Source of the DNA: Sternotherus odoratus
Taxonomy: Eukaryota > Chordata > Testudines > Kinosternidae
Assembly: GCA_032164245.1 (NCBI GenBank)
Contig: JAVMKO010000003.1
Span: forward strand, 12,720,651 to 12,784,650
Direction of reading: 5' to 3'
DNA length: 64,000 nucleotides
Numbering within the stretch: position 1 is the first letter of the stretch; every line of letters starts with the position of its first letter. Below, one piece after another: positions 1 to 10,870 of this stretch. Position numbers and translations under genes: made by a program. The notes under the pieces were generated by a model. That model searched no databases and was not told the DNA's origin. It saw only the letters and a list, made by a program, of their open reading frames with translations.

Positions 1-118
1 AGCCTTTCCTGTGGGGCTGGCCTGAGCCCTGCCTGCTTCCATCCGAACCCTGCATCCCTCTGCATGGCTGGCATTGCTGCTCCCCCTGCACATTCCTCTG
101 CATTGTACCCCACTTCTT

Positions 119-275
119 TGACAAAAGTGGGCATTTGTCCTGTTTATTCTTGCCAACTGATCAAGTCAGCAAGAGCAAACAGGACAAATGCCCCCTTCTG
201 CCAATAAAGTCCAGATGGCCAGGACAGGGTGAAGAATAGGGACTGTCCTGGTTAAAAAAGGATGTATGGTCACCC
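119..275. mobile_element. DNA-transposon fragment with internal stem-loop
   Basis: A perfect 17-bp inverted repeat lies at 129-145 and 177-193 (GGGCATTTGTCCTGTTT and its complement) around a 31-base loop. The right edge resembles the GGGTGACCA-type terminus common in turtle and crocodile non-autonomous DNA elements, read on the minus strand. The flanks show no clear target duplication, so the family call is tentative. Confidence 0.4.
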
Positions 276-599
276 TTTCTAGTCCTCAGAAGGGTGGGAA
301 AGTCCCTACTGGTCAGGTTAGGCCCAAACAGTAATTTAATTTACAAAATCTAGAATCAGTGGAAATGCTTTCATGCACTTTTAAAAATTTCCATTATTAA
401 ACCATTTGTGAAGTGTTTGCTATCCAAACACTGCCACACTGAAAGTGCTCACCCAGAAAATGAACAAAACTGATGACTCTGATTAATCTATTCTCATAGT
501 GATATGAACAGTAATGAGTAAATTAGTAAATTTAGATTTTTATAATTATTTTAGTTGTAATAATCCATGGTACTGAGAGTAGTGACTGAGAAATATAGA

Positions 600-800
600 T
601 TTTTAAGGTCAAAAAGGACCATTACGAACATCTGCTTTGACCATATCATAGACCATAGAACTTCACCAAGTAGTTTCTACATCAAGCCTATATCTTCTGG
701 TTGAGCTAGGACATATCTTTTAGGAATACAACCAGTCTTGACTTAAAGACTTCAGGAGTATGTCTGAACTTCATCTGGGAGTGTTCCCTCTCAGCCCGGG
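600..800 (-). mobile_element. CR1-like LINE 3' fragment
   Basis: On the minus strand this resembles the 3' untranslated end of CR1-type LINEs. The pattern is the same as the better preserved copy starting near 2745, with an 'AAGGACCATTA' block followed by a 'GACTTAAAGACTTCA' block. No coding sequence remains. Confidence 0.5.
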
Positions 801-1039
801 CAGACAGATTTGCACTAGCTCTGCTTACACTAGCATGTTATAAGTGGCAGTGTGGATGTTACTACACATGTGGTGGCTTGGACTAGGTACCTAAATCCAA
901 TCCTGCTCAACTCCCTGGGTCCAAACCTGACTGGCTAGCCCAAGTCACTCTTGCCATGCTGCAACATCCACTCTCTGCATAGGCTAGCATGAGTCTGTCT
1001 ACCTGGGAGGCATGCTCCCAGATACAATATAGACGTAAG

Positions 1040-1353
1040 AGCAGTCGTACTGGGTCAGAGCAAAGGTTCATCCAGCCCAGTGTCCTGTTTACCGACAGTG
1101 GCCAATGCCAGGTGCCCTGGAAGGAGTGAACCTAACAGGTAATGATCAAACGATCTCTCCTGCCATCCATCTCCACCCTCTGACAAACGGTGACTAGGGA
1201 CCCCATTCCTTACCCCAAGAGTTGTAAAATCCATTTTACATCTCTAAGTAAATGGTTCCAATGATTAGCTAACCTCTCTGTAAAAAAATACATGTCTTAT
1301 TTCCAGACTGAATTTGTCTAGTTTCAACTTCCAGCCACTTAATCTTTCTATAC
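1040..1353 (-). mobile_element. CR1-like LINE 3' fragments, two pieces
   Basis: The first piece (about 1040-1200) reads on the minus strand like the turtle CR1 3' end, with GCTGGATGAACC and CTGACCCAGT blocks. The second piece (about 1245-1353) matches the element at 2940-3020 in the same orientation. A hAT-like element begins at 1354, directly after the second piece. Confidence 0.5.
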
Positions 1354-1621
1354 CAGGGATTGGCAACTTTTGGCATGTGGCCCATCAGGGAAATCTGCTG
1401 GCGGGCTGGGACGATTTGTTTACCTGCAGCATCCGCAGGTTCGGCTGATCACAGGGCTGAGGGATGTGCTGACCGCAGCCCCCATTGGCCTGGAATGGTG
1501 AACCGTGGCCAGTGGGAGCCGCAATCGACTGAACCTGTGGACACTGCAGGTCAACAAACCCTCCCAGACCTCCAGCAGATTTCCCTGATAGGCCACGTGC
1601 CACAGGTTGCCAATCCCTTTC
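1354..1621. mobile_element. Non-autonomous hAT-like element with terminal inverted repeats
   Basis: The left end CAGGGATTGGCAACTTTTGG is repeated, inverted, at the right end near 1590-1620 (CCACAGGTTGCCAATCCCTT). The imperfect terminal repeats are about 37 bp. The CAGGG..TTGGCAAC terminus is typical of hAT (Charlie-type) elements. I see no convincing 8-bp target duplication. Frames read through it are not genes. It lies about 180 bp upstream of an OPN5 exon. Confidence 0.6.
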
Positions 1622-1797
1622 CAGCTCAAACCAAGAGAGGTCCAAGAGAAGTTCATAAAAATAAGAGTGACAAATGCAACAAAGAAATTGTTTGCAGTAA
1701 ATGGTCTGACCAGCTCTTAATTACACGTGTAGAATTTCAAGTTATCTTTAGCCAAATATATATCATCTGCTATTCTAATTGTTGAATTATCTTCCAG

Positions 1798-2132
1798 GTA
1801 CCTGGCTTAAGAGACATCATGCCTTTATCTGCCTGGCAATAATCTGGGCCTATGCTATGTTCTGGGCTACTGTGCCATTTGCTGGTTTGGGGAGCTATGC
1901 TCCTGAGCCATTTGGAACCTCGTGCACTCTGAATTGGTGGCTGGCTCAGGCTTCGGTGGCTGGACAGGCCTTTATTCTGAATATTCTTTTCTTCTGCCTC
2001 TTGCTCCCAACGGCAGTGATTGTGTTTTCCTATGTTAAAATCATTGCAAAAGTCAAGTCGTCCGCCAAAGAAGTTGCTCATTATGACACCAGGATTCAAA
2101 ACAGTCACGTACTGGAAATTAAATTGACCAAG
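1798..2132 (+). CDS. OPN5: OPN5 (neuropsin) internal coding exon, TM4 to intracellular loop 3
   Basis: This exon encodes about 111 residues of a non-visual opsin, a retinal-binding G-protein-coupled receptor. It covers TM4 (FICLAIIWAYAMFW), the second extracellular loop with the conserved disulfide cysteine (EPFGTSCTLNWW), TM5 (NILFFCLLLPTAVIVFSY) and intracellular loop 3 (KVKSSAKEVAHYD). From knowledge of the family, this matches vertebrate neuropsin closely and other opsins only weakly. A pyrimidine-rich acceptor ending in AG precedes 1798 and a GTAGGT donor follows 2132. The exon enters in phase 1, so its first two bases complete a codon from an exon upstream of the window, and it leaves in phase 0. 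TM1-TM3, including the E/DRY-type motif, lie outside the window. The frame is fully open with no lesions. The gene is OPN5 with high confidence, but the choice between Opn5m and a close paralogue such as Opn5m2 rests on neighbourhood. Confidence 0.93.
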
Positions 2133-2384
2133 GTAGGTAGGAGACATTTTTATCAAACTTTGTCAGATCGTAACACCAGGAGGGAAGAAGCATAGATCCT
2201 ATCATTGGTACTAAATATCTGTGAAGCTCTAATGTGTTCCAAGCACAAGATTGTGGTGGCCTGTGATGTTAGTTGCAGCCCTTACTCTCCCGGTATCTAT
2301 AAGACACAGCTGAAGGAAGGGGAGGCTGGAGTTGTGATTAAGGCATTTAGAATGAGACCCCGGAGATGGGTCCAGTCTGAAGCT

Positions 2385-2530
2385 GTGTAGCCTTGGACCA
2401 ATCATTTAATTATTCTATGCTTCAGTTTCCCCATCTGTAAAATGAGGATAATAATACTTCCCTACCTCACAAGCGTGGTGATGAAGATAAATTTAAAAAT
2501 GTTTGTGAGGCACTCAGGTATCACTGTGAA
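2385..2530 (-). repeat. MIR/L2-like SINE fragment
   Basis: The block CAGTTTCCCCATCTGTAAAA followed by a 'cctacctcacaag' segment is the classic reverse orientation of the MIR core. This is an old amniote repeat in the OPN5 intron. Confidence 0.55.
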
Positions 2531-3336
2531 GGGGACCATAAAATAGATAGATGAAAAGCAAGGCTTTACTACTGGTGAAATAAACTATGGACAATTTGTA
2601 TCCATATCTTCTGTGGCTCAGGTATGGAGGAGAGGGATGGGACTTGTAACACACTAGTAGGTTACATATTTACATATTTATTTTCTTTCCATGTTTGGAA
2701 ATAAACTGAAATTAACAAGTGGTTGCAATACCTATAATAGATTTATAGATTCATGGAGTCTAAGGCAAAAAGGGGCCATTATAATCACCAAGTCTGACCT
2801 TCTGCATAACACAGGCCAAAGAACTTCCCCAAAATAATTCCTAGCACTGATCTTTTAGAAAAACATCCAATCTTGATTTAAAAATGATCAGTGATGGAGA
2901 ATCCACCACGACCCTTAGGAAATTGTTTCAGGGATTAATTACCCTCACTGTTAAAAATGCATGCTTTATTTCCAGCTGGATTTTTCTAGCTTCAACTTTC
3001 AGCCATTGGATTGTGTTTATCTTTCTCTGCTAAACCGAAGAGCTCATTATTAAATATTTGTTCCTCATGTACATACTTATAGACTGTAATCAAGTCACCC
3101 CTTATCCTTCTTTTTGTTAAGCTAAATAGATTGAGCTCCTTGAAACTAGCACCATAAGGCTTGTTTTTCAATCCCTTAATCATTTATGTGGCTCTTCTCT
3201 GAATCCTCTCCATTTTATTAATATCCTTCTTGAATTGTAGACTACAGACCTGGACACAGTATTCCACTCACAGTTGCACCACTGCCAAATATAGAGGTAA
3301 AATAACATATCTACTCATACTTGAGACTCCCCTTTT

Positions 3337-3543
3337 TAGATATGGAGATATACCTATCTCATAGAGCTGGAAGAATGTTGAAAGGTCATCGAGTCCAGCC
3401 CCCTCCCTTCACTAACAGGACCAAGTACTGTCCCCCTGACAGATTTTTTTTGCCCCAGATCCCTAAGTGGCCCCCTCAGGGATTGTACTCACAACCCTGG
3501 GTTTAGCAGGCCAATGCTCAAACCACTGAGCTATCCCTCGCCC
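3337..3543 (-). mobile_element. Turtle tRNA-derived SINE (tortoise polIII/SINE type)
   Basis: On the minus strand this begins GGGATAGCTCAGTGGTTTGA, with an A-box-like TAGCTCAGTGG and a B-box-like GAGT(A/T)CAATCC. A body follows with a 'GGGGCCACTTAGGGATCTGG' block and a CR1-like tail. Two further copies are at 12386-12585 and 49021-49229. This family is a strong indicator of a turtle genome. The copy sits inside the LINE at 2745-4960, so it is younger than that insertion. Confidence 0.82.
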
Positions 3544-3599
3544 TATTCCAGCCTTGCATTAGCTCTTTTGGCCACAGCGACACACTGGGAGCTCATGTT

Positions 3600-3832
3600 T
3601 AGAGCCCAGCAAATCCACGGATATCCGCTCTTATATCCACAAATATTCACATCCATGGATGGGGATATGAATATCCATGGGCCATTTTTGTGGATCGTTG
3701 ATGGATGCAAATTCAAATTTTATACCGAAAGCCCTGCAAATCAGTGGATCTCCTCTTTATATCCACTAATACCAGTGGATTATTATCACAGATTCGATGT
3801 GGATACAAATTTTGTATCTGCGCAAGGCTCTA
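3600..3832. mobile_element. hAT-like MITE (TAGAGCC termini) nested in LINE
   Basis: This 233-bp element has TAGAGCC at the left and GGCTCTA at the right. The flanks CTCATGTT (3592-3599) and TTCATGTT (3833-3840) form an 8-bp target duplication with one mismatch, which fits the hAT superfamily. The interior is rich in GGATAT and TATCCA motifs. Removing the element plus one flank restores continuous LINE sequence, an independent check on the boundaries. Confidence 0.72.
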
Positions 3833-4960
3833 TTCATGTTCAGCTGATTATCCACCATGATCCTCACATCTTTTTCAGAGTTACTGCTTCCCAGGATAGA
3901 GTCCCAAATCCTGTAAGTATGGCCTACATTCTTTGTTCCTACATGTATACATTTACACTTAGCTGGATTAAAACACATATTGTTTGCTTATGACCGGTTA
4001 ACCAAGAGATCAAGACTGCTCTCAGTCAGTGACCTGTCCTCTTCATTATTTACCACTCCACCAATTTTTGTATCATCGGAAACTTTATCAATGATGATTT
4101 TATATTTTCTTCTAAGTCGTTGATTAAAATGTTAAATCGTGTAAGGCCAAAAACTGATTCCTGTGGACCTCACTAGAAACACATTCACTTGATGTTCCCC
4201 ATTTACACAATTACATTTTTAGATCTATCAGTTAGCCAGTTTTTAATTCATTTAATGTGTTCCATGTTAATTTTATAACATGCTAGTTTTCTAATTAAAA
4301 TGTTGTGCATACCAAGTCAAATGCCATACAGAAGTCTAAGTATGTTAAGTAAGTATGTTAACGCTATTACCTTTATCAACCAAACTTTTAATCTCATCAA
4401 ATAAAGATATAAAGTTAGTTTGATAGGATATGTTTTCCACAAACCCATGCTGATTTGCATTAATTACATTACTGTCCTTTAATTCTTTATTAATTGAGTC
4501 CCATATTAGTCACTCCATTATCTTTCCTTGGACTGATGTCAGGCTGACAGACCTATAATTTCCAGAGTCATCCCATTTACATTATTTTTCTTGCAGTCTT
4601 CTGGAACTTTGAGTGCTCCAAGACTTACCGTAAATCAACATTAACAGTCCAGCAAACTCCACAGTCAGCTATTTTAAAAGTATTGGACTCTGTTATCTGG
4701 ACTCACTGATTTTAAAATGACTGACATTTGTTGCTTCCATTTAACATCCTCCAGAGGTACTAGTGGAATGGAAAGAGTGTTATCACCATATGATGAAACT
4801 ATATCATCATTTCCCCCCGCAAATACAAAATAGAAACATTTATTGAATACTTCTGCATTACTATTGATAATTCTGCCATTTCCATGTAGTCAAGGGCCGA
4901 TACTATTGTCAAGATTCTTTTTGTTCCGAATATATTTTAAAAATTCTTTCTGATAAACCT

Positions 4961-6078
4961 GTATCTACATAGTATACAAAGCCAAAACATTGTTGGGAAT
5001 TCAGACCACCTGCAGTATAATCAGTCAGGCTAATACAGTTGTGGGAATAGTTTGATTAGTTAGCTGCTGCTGCTGCCTTGATAATAGAAAGAATCCCAAA
5101 TTCCAGTGGCCTTAATTTCATCGATACGGAGTACCTGCAGTGCTGCTTTTACAATCATATTTTGCACTTTTATAGCACCTTCTGTGCAAAGATCTTGATT
5201 CTAAATCTGGAAGATTTTGATCCACTATTACAGAAATATGAAATCAGCTGTTGTTATGAGATCTCTGCCATCTGGAAGGGCAGATGTGCCTGTGAAAGTT
5301 CTGTCAGATCTGAATCAGTAGACTGCAAACTATGTCCCATCCAGTTCCAGATCCTAACTGCAACCCAAAAGGTTGGGGCAGGTTTGGGTCTGGGAAGTGG
5401 AATCCCATCATCCACCTTCAACATTTGAAATGGGGAGGTGGAATTTGAGTTTTCCTTTTTGGCTTATGCATGTTAGAGGGCCCAAAAAAAAAAAAGTGGG
5501 GGTTTAATATCTTTATGTAATTTACTTCTTCAAGAATATTGAAATCACATTGACTAAGAATATCAACACATGGAACAGAGGTTGAGAATAACACAACATC
5601 TGAAAAGCTTTAGCTGGCTTGAGAACAGAGAATTCACTGAACATTTGTATTGTAATCCTGCTAATTACTTCTCCTCAAATGACTATTCATGTACTATTAT
5701 CTATTAGGATGCTGTGCAGTACCTTATGGATTATGGTAGTGCTCTCAAACATGAACTTCACTATACAATATCATGTGATGCAACCTGTATCATATTGCAT
5801 ATAGGTATGGGCAACACTTATTCAGGTAAAATAAGTGACTTGAAACTTTAGCTAAGTGAGAGTATTTTTTGACTTTTGAAAAAACTGTATGTAGATCTTT
5901 TCCTGACCTCCTATGAAAATCTTTTATGATTTAATAGGAATGTAACCAAGGAGCTCCTGCAGAAATTAAATAGGATTCTGTAGAAATTATTCACAAAATG
6001 TCAGAATTTAACAGAGAATTAAAGAATCTCTGATTCTTCAGAGAGAATCTCTGCTATGAGCTGGTTAAAAATGTCTGT
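4961..6078. other. OPN5 intron, no recognised feature
   Basis: This is unique-looking intronic sequence with a short A-run near 5480-5495. The 116-codon open frame at 5078-5428 has no recognisable motif, and I take it as chance. Confidence 0.5.
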
Positions 6079-6372
6079 GCCCTGGTCTACACTAGGGGGC
6101 GGGATCGATCTATGATACGCAACCTCAGCTACGAGAATAGCTTAGCTGAAGTCGATGTACTAAGATTGACTTACTGCGGCATCTTCACGGCAGTGAGTAG
6201 ACTGCTGTTGCTCCCCCGTTGACTCTGCCTGCGCCTCTCGTAGTGGTGGAATACAGGAGTTGACAGGAGAGCGCTTGGGGATCGATTTATCGTGTCTAGA
6301 CTAGATGTGATAAATCAGCCCCCGATGGATTGATCTCAGAGCGTCGATCCCCGCCAGAGAGTAGACCTGCCC
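6079..6372. mobile_element. MITE with GTCTAC termini
   Basis: The left end GCCCTGGTCTACACTAG is mirrored at the right end by GTAGACCTGCCC. Both flanks are TGT (6076-6078 and 6373-6375), a possible 3-bp target duplication. The interior has subterminal ATCGAT/ATTTATC inverted motifs that recur in related copies near 9040, 25417 and 28645. No coding capacity. The superfamily is unresolved. Confidence 0.6.
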
Positions 6373-7044
6373 TGTAGAAGTGTTAAATTCTCAGCAGTCT
6401 CATTTTGGAATGACCGGTGAAATACAATAGTTATGGCTATCCCTACAGGTCTGTGAATGAATGTGTTTTGCAAGTGACAAATGCACATTCAGTTTCTCAC
6501 CTGTTCACCCTCCAAAGTAATCATATTGTCTACATTTTCTCAGTGGAAGATGGGAAGGATTCTAATTAGCTGCCTTAGAAGTATCTTGTTCTCTGGATGC
6601 CATCCTGGTCACAGGGAAGAGATGAGGCTGACTTAGGACTCTAAGGACCTATCATAGCCAACCCTCCACCATGACCTACAGCCAGCCGCTCCCAAGGTGC
6701 TGGTGACACCATCACACAACATCAGCACTGCCTGCAAGGGAGGAAGAGTCCTTGAGTTGACTCTGGCTGCTGCAGTCTGTTTTCCTCTCCCTAGTCCTTT
6801 GTCCTCACCGCAGTGACTGGCAATGTGGGACATGGAGAAGCCACAGCTATAGCTCCCCCCATACACACAACACTTGGATAGCAACCTTGTTTTCTTTCTG
6901 AAACATTAACAGGAAATATTTCAGCCCAGTCCTGGAAATCTCTCTAGAGACTTTGGTCTTAGGAGGTTTGTAGTGTGATTGCAAAGGGGTTCAAATGATG
7001 GTAGGAAGAATGGCCTTGAGCTTTCACCATGCATCTTACTTCTG
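6373..7044. other. OPN5 intron, no recognised feature
   Basis: I see no repeat or exon that I can name. A minus-strand open frame of 83 codons (6633-6884) has no motif. Confidence 0.45.
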
Positions 7045-7185
7045 TTCCATTCTATGCATCCAATGAAGTGAGCTATAGCCCACGAAAGCTTATGCTGAAA
7101 TAAATTAGTTAGTCTCTAAGGTGCTACAAGTATTCCTCGCTTTCTTTACGGATACAGACTAACACGGCTGCTCTTCTTGAACCTG
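7045..7185 (+). repeat. Turtle interspersed repeat ('CACGAAAGCTTATGCT' family)
   Basis: This carries the blocks CCACGAAAGCTTATGCT, TTAGTCTCTAAGGTGC and ACAGACTAACACGGCTGC in order. The same three-block order recurs at 23270-23405, and partly at 35030-35130 and 41985-42045. The family is common in reptile genomes. I do not assign it to a class. Confidence 0.6.
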
Positions 7186-7336
7186 TCAGGATTCTGTTTA
7201 CGTCTTTGCCACTGATTTGCTCATTTGCTGATTTGGCAAGTCACTTAAGCCAATATTTTCAAATGTGGGTGTACGGAGTTGGGCACCTAAATCCCTCTTT
7301 AGACCTTTCAATAAGTACAGTAGTTTGATATTGACC

Positions 7337-7838
7337 CAGGTGTGAAAGTAAGGGGGTACGGGCCAGTATGGCATACTGGTAAAAGGTAGCCGCCAGTACC
7401 GGCTCGTACTGCTGACTTTAAAGTGCTGCCGCAGCAGGGCTTTAACATCACTGCCCTTTATAGCCCCTGATTGGCGGCCATGCCGGGTCCCTACCAGTGG
7501 GGGGCGCAAAAGGGGCAGCAATGACCTGGCAGGGCCATTAATCGGGGACACAAAATTAATGTTGCTACGGCATTTGCCCCGCTGGCTGCTGACGGGGGAG
7601 GAGGGCAGAAGTAGCTCCCCCGGGGCTGTGACTGAAATGGGCCCAGGGCTCCGGCAGCTGGCGGCGGCCATAGCCCCGAGCCCTTTAAATCACTGTTGGA
7701 GCTCCGCGCGGCGCGGGCCAGGGAGTGCAGATGGACAGCCCCGCCCCTTCTGCCAGTGGGATCGCCCCTTCCGGGGGAGAGCGGGGTGGGCAGAGTGGGC
7801 CCCGTACCGGTAAGAGCTGTATTTTACTTTCACCCATG
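7337..7838. mobile_element. GC-rich hAT-like MITE with perfect 8-bp target duplication
   Basis: The left end CAGGTGTGAAAGTAA and right end TTACTTTCACCCATG form imperfect 15-bp terminal inverted repeats. TATTGACC flanks both sides exactly (7329-7336 and 7839-7846). The 502-bp interior is GC-rich, unlike the AT-rich intron around it, and yields overlapping spurious open frames on both strands. It is non-autonomous and recent enough that its duplication is unbroken. Confidence 0.8.
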
Positions 7839-7914
7839 TATTGACCTGAGATTGACAGCTCCTATTGACTTCAAGCCTTAGACACCCCAATTCGAAATTT
7901 TGGGGCTCAGTCTC

Positions 7915-8060
7915 ACTAGGCCTCAGTTTCTCATTTATGAAATAGAGACAAAATAATACGTATTACTTCTCAGGGGTGTTGTGAGGCTCTGTGAAGGTGT
8001 ATTTGGAAAGCATTTGGGGGGAAAGAGGCTGTAGAAGTAAAAAGTATTTCAGATAAGCAC
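7915..8060 (-). repeat. MIR-like SINE fragment
   Basis: The block CCTCAGTTTCTCATTTATGA followed by a TGTTGTGAGG segment matches the reverse orientation of MIR cores. Degraded. Confidence 0.5.
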
Positions 8061-8590
8061 GAAACCTGGTGCTTAAGCAGCATACATTTCACTTTAGTGT
8101 TATCCAGGACTTTGGCATTTCAAATAATTTCTCTTGGTGTTAAAGTCACAGGAACAAGGTGACTTTTAAAAATAAAGCATTTGATATATATATCTCCGTT
8201 TCTAGACTTCACCCCCTCTTTGTTCTCTCTGTATTTATATATATTTACGTAGAAAATACTCAATTTAACTTCAAAGAATCATAATTAACTGGCTTTTTGT
8301 TCAGTTTCTTCACTTTTACTCTGGTCTAATGATCTCAAGGAAAGATTCGGGCCAACAGAATCCCTATTTGTTCTGTATATGTCAAGAAAAGTTACAACTG
8401 GGGATAGATAAGGAAAATAAATGAATTACAGCTTGGTTCCTACTGCAAACACTGGGGTTATCTTTCCTTTTGCATGCACCCTCACATTGTCTGCCGCGCT
8501 GGGAAATATGAGTACTGTGCAGTGTGGTGCATCAATAAAGACCATTCGATTAGGTAACTGTTTTCTCTCCTTTCTTTTTTTTCTCACTAG
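8061..8590. other. OPN5 intron 3' end
   Basis: AT-rich intron leads to a T-rich tract and TCACTAG acceptor immediately before the exon at 8591. No repeat is recognised. A branch point is not assigned. Confidence 0.5.
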
Positions 8591-8820
8591 GTGGCAATGT
8601 TGATCTGTGCAGGATTTCTAATTGCCTGGATCCCGTATGCAGTGGTATCAGTGTGGTCAGCTTTTGGAAAGCCAGACTCAGTGCCCATTCACGTTTCAGT
8701 CATACCCACCTTGCTTGCAAAATCAGCAGCTATGTACAACCCAATTATTTACCAGGTCATTAATTGTAAATTTTCCTGTTGCCGCTCATTGCAGAAGAAG
8801 AGCTCCTTGAAGAAATCCAG
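8591..8820 (+). CDS. OPN5: OPN5 coding exon with TM6, TM7 and retinal-binding lysine
   Basis: This exon encodes the photochemical core of the receptor. TM6 reads LICAGFLIAWIPYAVVSVW, with WIP at the CWxP toggle position. TM7 reads PTLLAKSAAMYNPIIYQ. The lysine in LLAKS, codon 8720-8722, is the expected Schiff-base attachment point for retinal, and NPIIY is the NPxxY motif. A helix-8 segment with paired cysteines (CKFSCC) follows, a likely palmitoylation site, and then a lysine-rich tail. The acceptor AG at 8589-8590 and donor GT at 8821 are canonical. The exon enters in phase 0, matching the exon at 1798-2132, and leaves after two bases of a codon. Reading through gives a stop four bases past the donor, so splicing to 11296 is needed. 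The 6.46-kb upstream intron is filled with repeats. Confidence 0.94.
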
Positions 8821-8894
8821 GTAAATTTTGGGGGGAAAATTTTGGGCTGCCTGAACGCATTTTGATTTCTGGATAGTCATTTCCTTACTTCAAA

Positions 8895-8995
8895 ATCTTT
8901 ACGGGGCATAAGCACTGCAATCCTGGAATACAGGAATGGTCCATCTGGCCCAGTTTCTTTTTTTTACATAGTGGCCAGTGCTGGACATTGCACGG
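8895..8995 (-). mobile_element. CR1-like 3' fragment
   Basis: A short remnant with GGTCCATCTGGCCCAGTTTC and a CATAGTGGCCAGTGCTGGA block. It is the same repeat type as 1040-1200, read on the minus strand. Confidence 0.5.
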
Positions 8996-9039
8996 GAAGA
9001 TTTCAACCCTTCCCTATTAATACACTTACCTGCCGTCCT

Positions 9040-9233
9040 CATGGTGGTGGCGGTCAGCTGCATGCTCCCCCGTCGACTCCAGCTTGTGCCTCGTGGCAAG
9101 CTGGAGTTCTGGAGTCGACGGGGGCGCTGCTGGCGATCAGTTTATTGCATCTTAACAAGACGTGATAAATCGATCGCCAAAAGATCAATTGCTACCCACC
9201 GATCCAGCAGGTAGTGAAGATGTACCCTTAGCT
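9040..9233. mobile_element. MITE copy, 5' truncated
   Basis: The copy contains a hairpin-like pair (TCGACTCCAGCTTG and CAAGCTGGAGT..GTCGA), an ATCGATCGCC block and a right end GGTAGTGAAGATGTACCC. These match the family at 25417-25680. No intact left terminus is seen. Confidence 0.5.
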
Positions 9234-9959
9234 GTACCACATCTGTAGTATATAATGAGGGACAATTTCTTCTGGGCTGTAACTGGTGACGAGCTTGTCA
9301 TCTGAAGCACAGATATAGTTTGTGGGGGGTACTGATTTAAAAACCATGGAAATGAATGGAAAGATTCCCTTTCACTTCAATGGGCTTTGAATCAGACACA
9401 CACTCTTACCATCCAATCTAATATAAGCACTCAACCCTAAAAGGTACTGAATGCACTCAATTCCCAGTGAAGCTGCGTTTGCTCAGCACCTTCCAGGATC
9501 AATTCCTATATGCAGATGTTTTTCTTATTCACAGAAGTGCCTAATTAAAAAAATAATCTTTCTAAGCTATTTGTTTTGGTGATATGACTGAGGCAAAACC
9601 AGCCCTTACTAGCCTTCAGTGTCCATGGGGATGCACAGGGTGTATCCAGGGAAGAATTTGGCCTCTTAGTTGTATGGGATGCTAAAGTGTTGGCACCATT
9701 TATGCATTTATTTTCCTTATTGGCAAAGAATGTCAGTTGTTTGTTCACCACCATGCCTGTGGAGAATGGTGTTGAGGGCCCAGCAATGCTGGGAGAGTGA
9801 AGTACTGTATCAGCATTTCAGATCCAAAGTACAAAATGGAATTTTTCACAGAATTATAGAAATTACAGACCAGATCCCTCTCATCATCCATTCCCTTACC
9901 AATTACAGAACTGCTCCTTATAGTGCATTTTCCTGCATCTTGGGTTTAAATATCCCAAG
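9234..9959. other. OPN5 last intron, no recognised feature
   Basis: I see no nameable repeat or exon. A 164-codon plus-strand frame starts here and runs into the GC-rich block; it lacks motifs and splice logic. Confidence 0.45.
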
Positions 9960-10870
9960 TTTCCACAGCTTCCCTTGCCCACCCCCACTTCCCCCATCCC
10001 CAGAGCGCCAGGCAGGTGGAACCTCAGAGCGCCGGGTAGGTGGCGTGAGCACCGGTTCCAGCCGCCTGGAGTCCCTGGCGGCAGGCCGGCCCCTGCTAGC
10101 ACCAGCCCGGAGCAAGGGCACTGGAGCCATCCCAAAAATGGGGATGGGAGTTGGGCCCCACTGAGGTGGAAGCAAAGGCAGCCAGCTCCCTGTCCATGTC
10201 CCAGGCCCCTGCCCAGGGTAGGTGGGGGGATCCAGGCTCCCCACAGCGCTTCCCCAACCAGGCTCCAGCTGAGGGGGACAGTGGAGCTGCAGCCTGACCA
10301 TGATTAGAGCCAGGCAGGCAGCTGTGGGGTGCCATGGTGTCAGACTCTCTACCTGCCTGTGGTCCGGGGGGCCTGAGCAGTCCCCAGTCGGTATCCATGC
10401 CCACTGGGCTCCGTGCCCACCCAGGGAAGATGGAGAGTCCGTGACTCCACAGCTTCTGACAGCTGCCCATGTGGCTCTTACCATGGCTGGGCTGCAGCTC
10501 TGAGACCCCCACATCTGGCCAGAGCTGAGTCAGGGAGAGCCACGCGGGCAGCTGTGGGGAGCCGGCGTGGAGGGTCCGCCACAGCCCCCCTTAGCTGCCC
10601 AGGCTCCATGCTGGCCTGGCCAGGGGATGGGACCTCGGAGAGAAAAGTGAGGAGAGAAAGAGGGTGGGGTCCACCCTGGCAAAAAGCGAACGAGACAGAT
10701 CCATCCACTTTCAAAAAGTGGGAGGGTTATGGCTCCCCGCCCCCACATTGCAGTGTCGGGAAGCAGGAGGGACCCTTGGGGGTGGAGTGTGGATGGGGCC
10801 ACACAGGCAGTTTGGGTTGGCTGAGCCTTCCCCTGCCTTTGATACCTACACCCCTGACCTACACAACTAT
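9960..10870. repeat. GC-rich block in the last OPN5 intron, probable non-autonomous element
   Basis: About 0.9 kb of GC-rich sequence sits in an AT-rich intron. It contains imperfect internal repeats, for example a GGCAGCTGTGGGG core near 10315-10330 and again near 10545-10560. Long open frames occur on both strands (up to 198 codons), as expected of GC-rich sequence poor in stop codons, and none has a recognisable domain. Boundaries are approximate and no terminal repeats are identified. Confidence 0.4.

Larger units (their letters stand above)
2745..4960 (-). mobile_element. CR1/L3-type LINE, 3' two thirds, with two nested insertions
   Basis: The minus strand carries the C-terminal end of a CR1-clade ORF2. 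NLFSLTKRRIRGDLITVYKY lies near 3060-3130 and FNPAKCKCIHVGTKNVG near 3930-3975. Frameshifts and stops break it, so it is a fossil. The 3' end is near 2745 and the 5' limit is near 4960. The LINE is interrupted by a tRNA-derived SINE (3337-3543) and a hAT-like MITE (3600-3832). Sequence on either side of the MITE joins to give continuous LINE. The same family occurs on the plus strand at 45.4-46.4 kb. Confidence 0.75.

Noticed and set aside
1360..1785. 141-codon plus-strand frame near the OPN5 exon
   Set aside because: Mostly a read-through of the hAT-like element at 1354-1621, unrelated to OPN5.
7198..7671. 157-codon minus-strand frame
   Set aside because: It spans the GC-rich MITE at 7337-7838. 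No motif.
9918..10514. 198-codon minus-strand frame
   Set aside because: It lies in the GC-rich intronic block with competing frames on the other strand. No motif or splice context.
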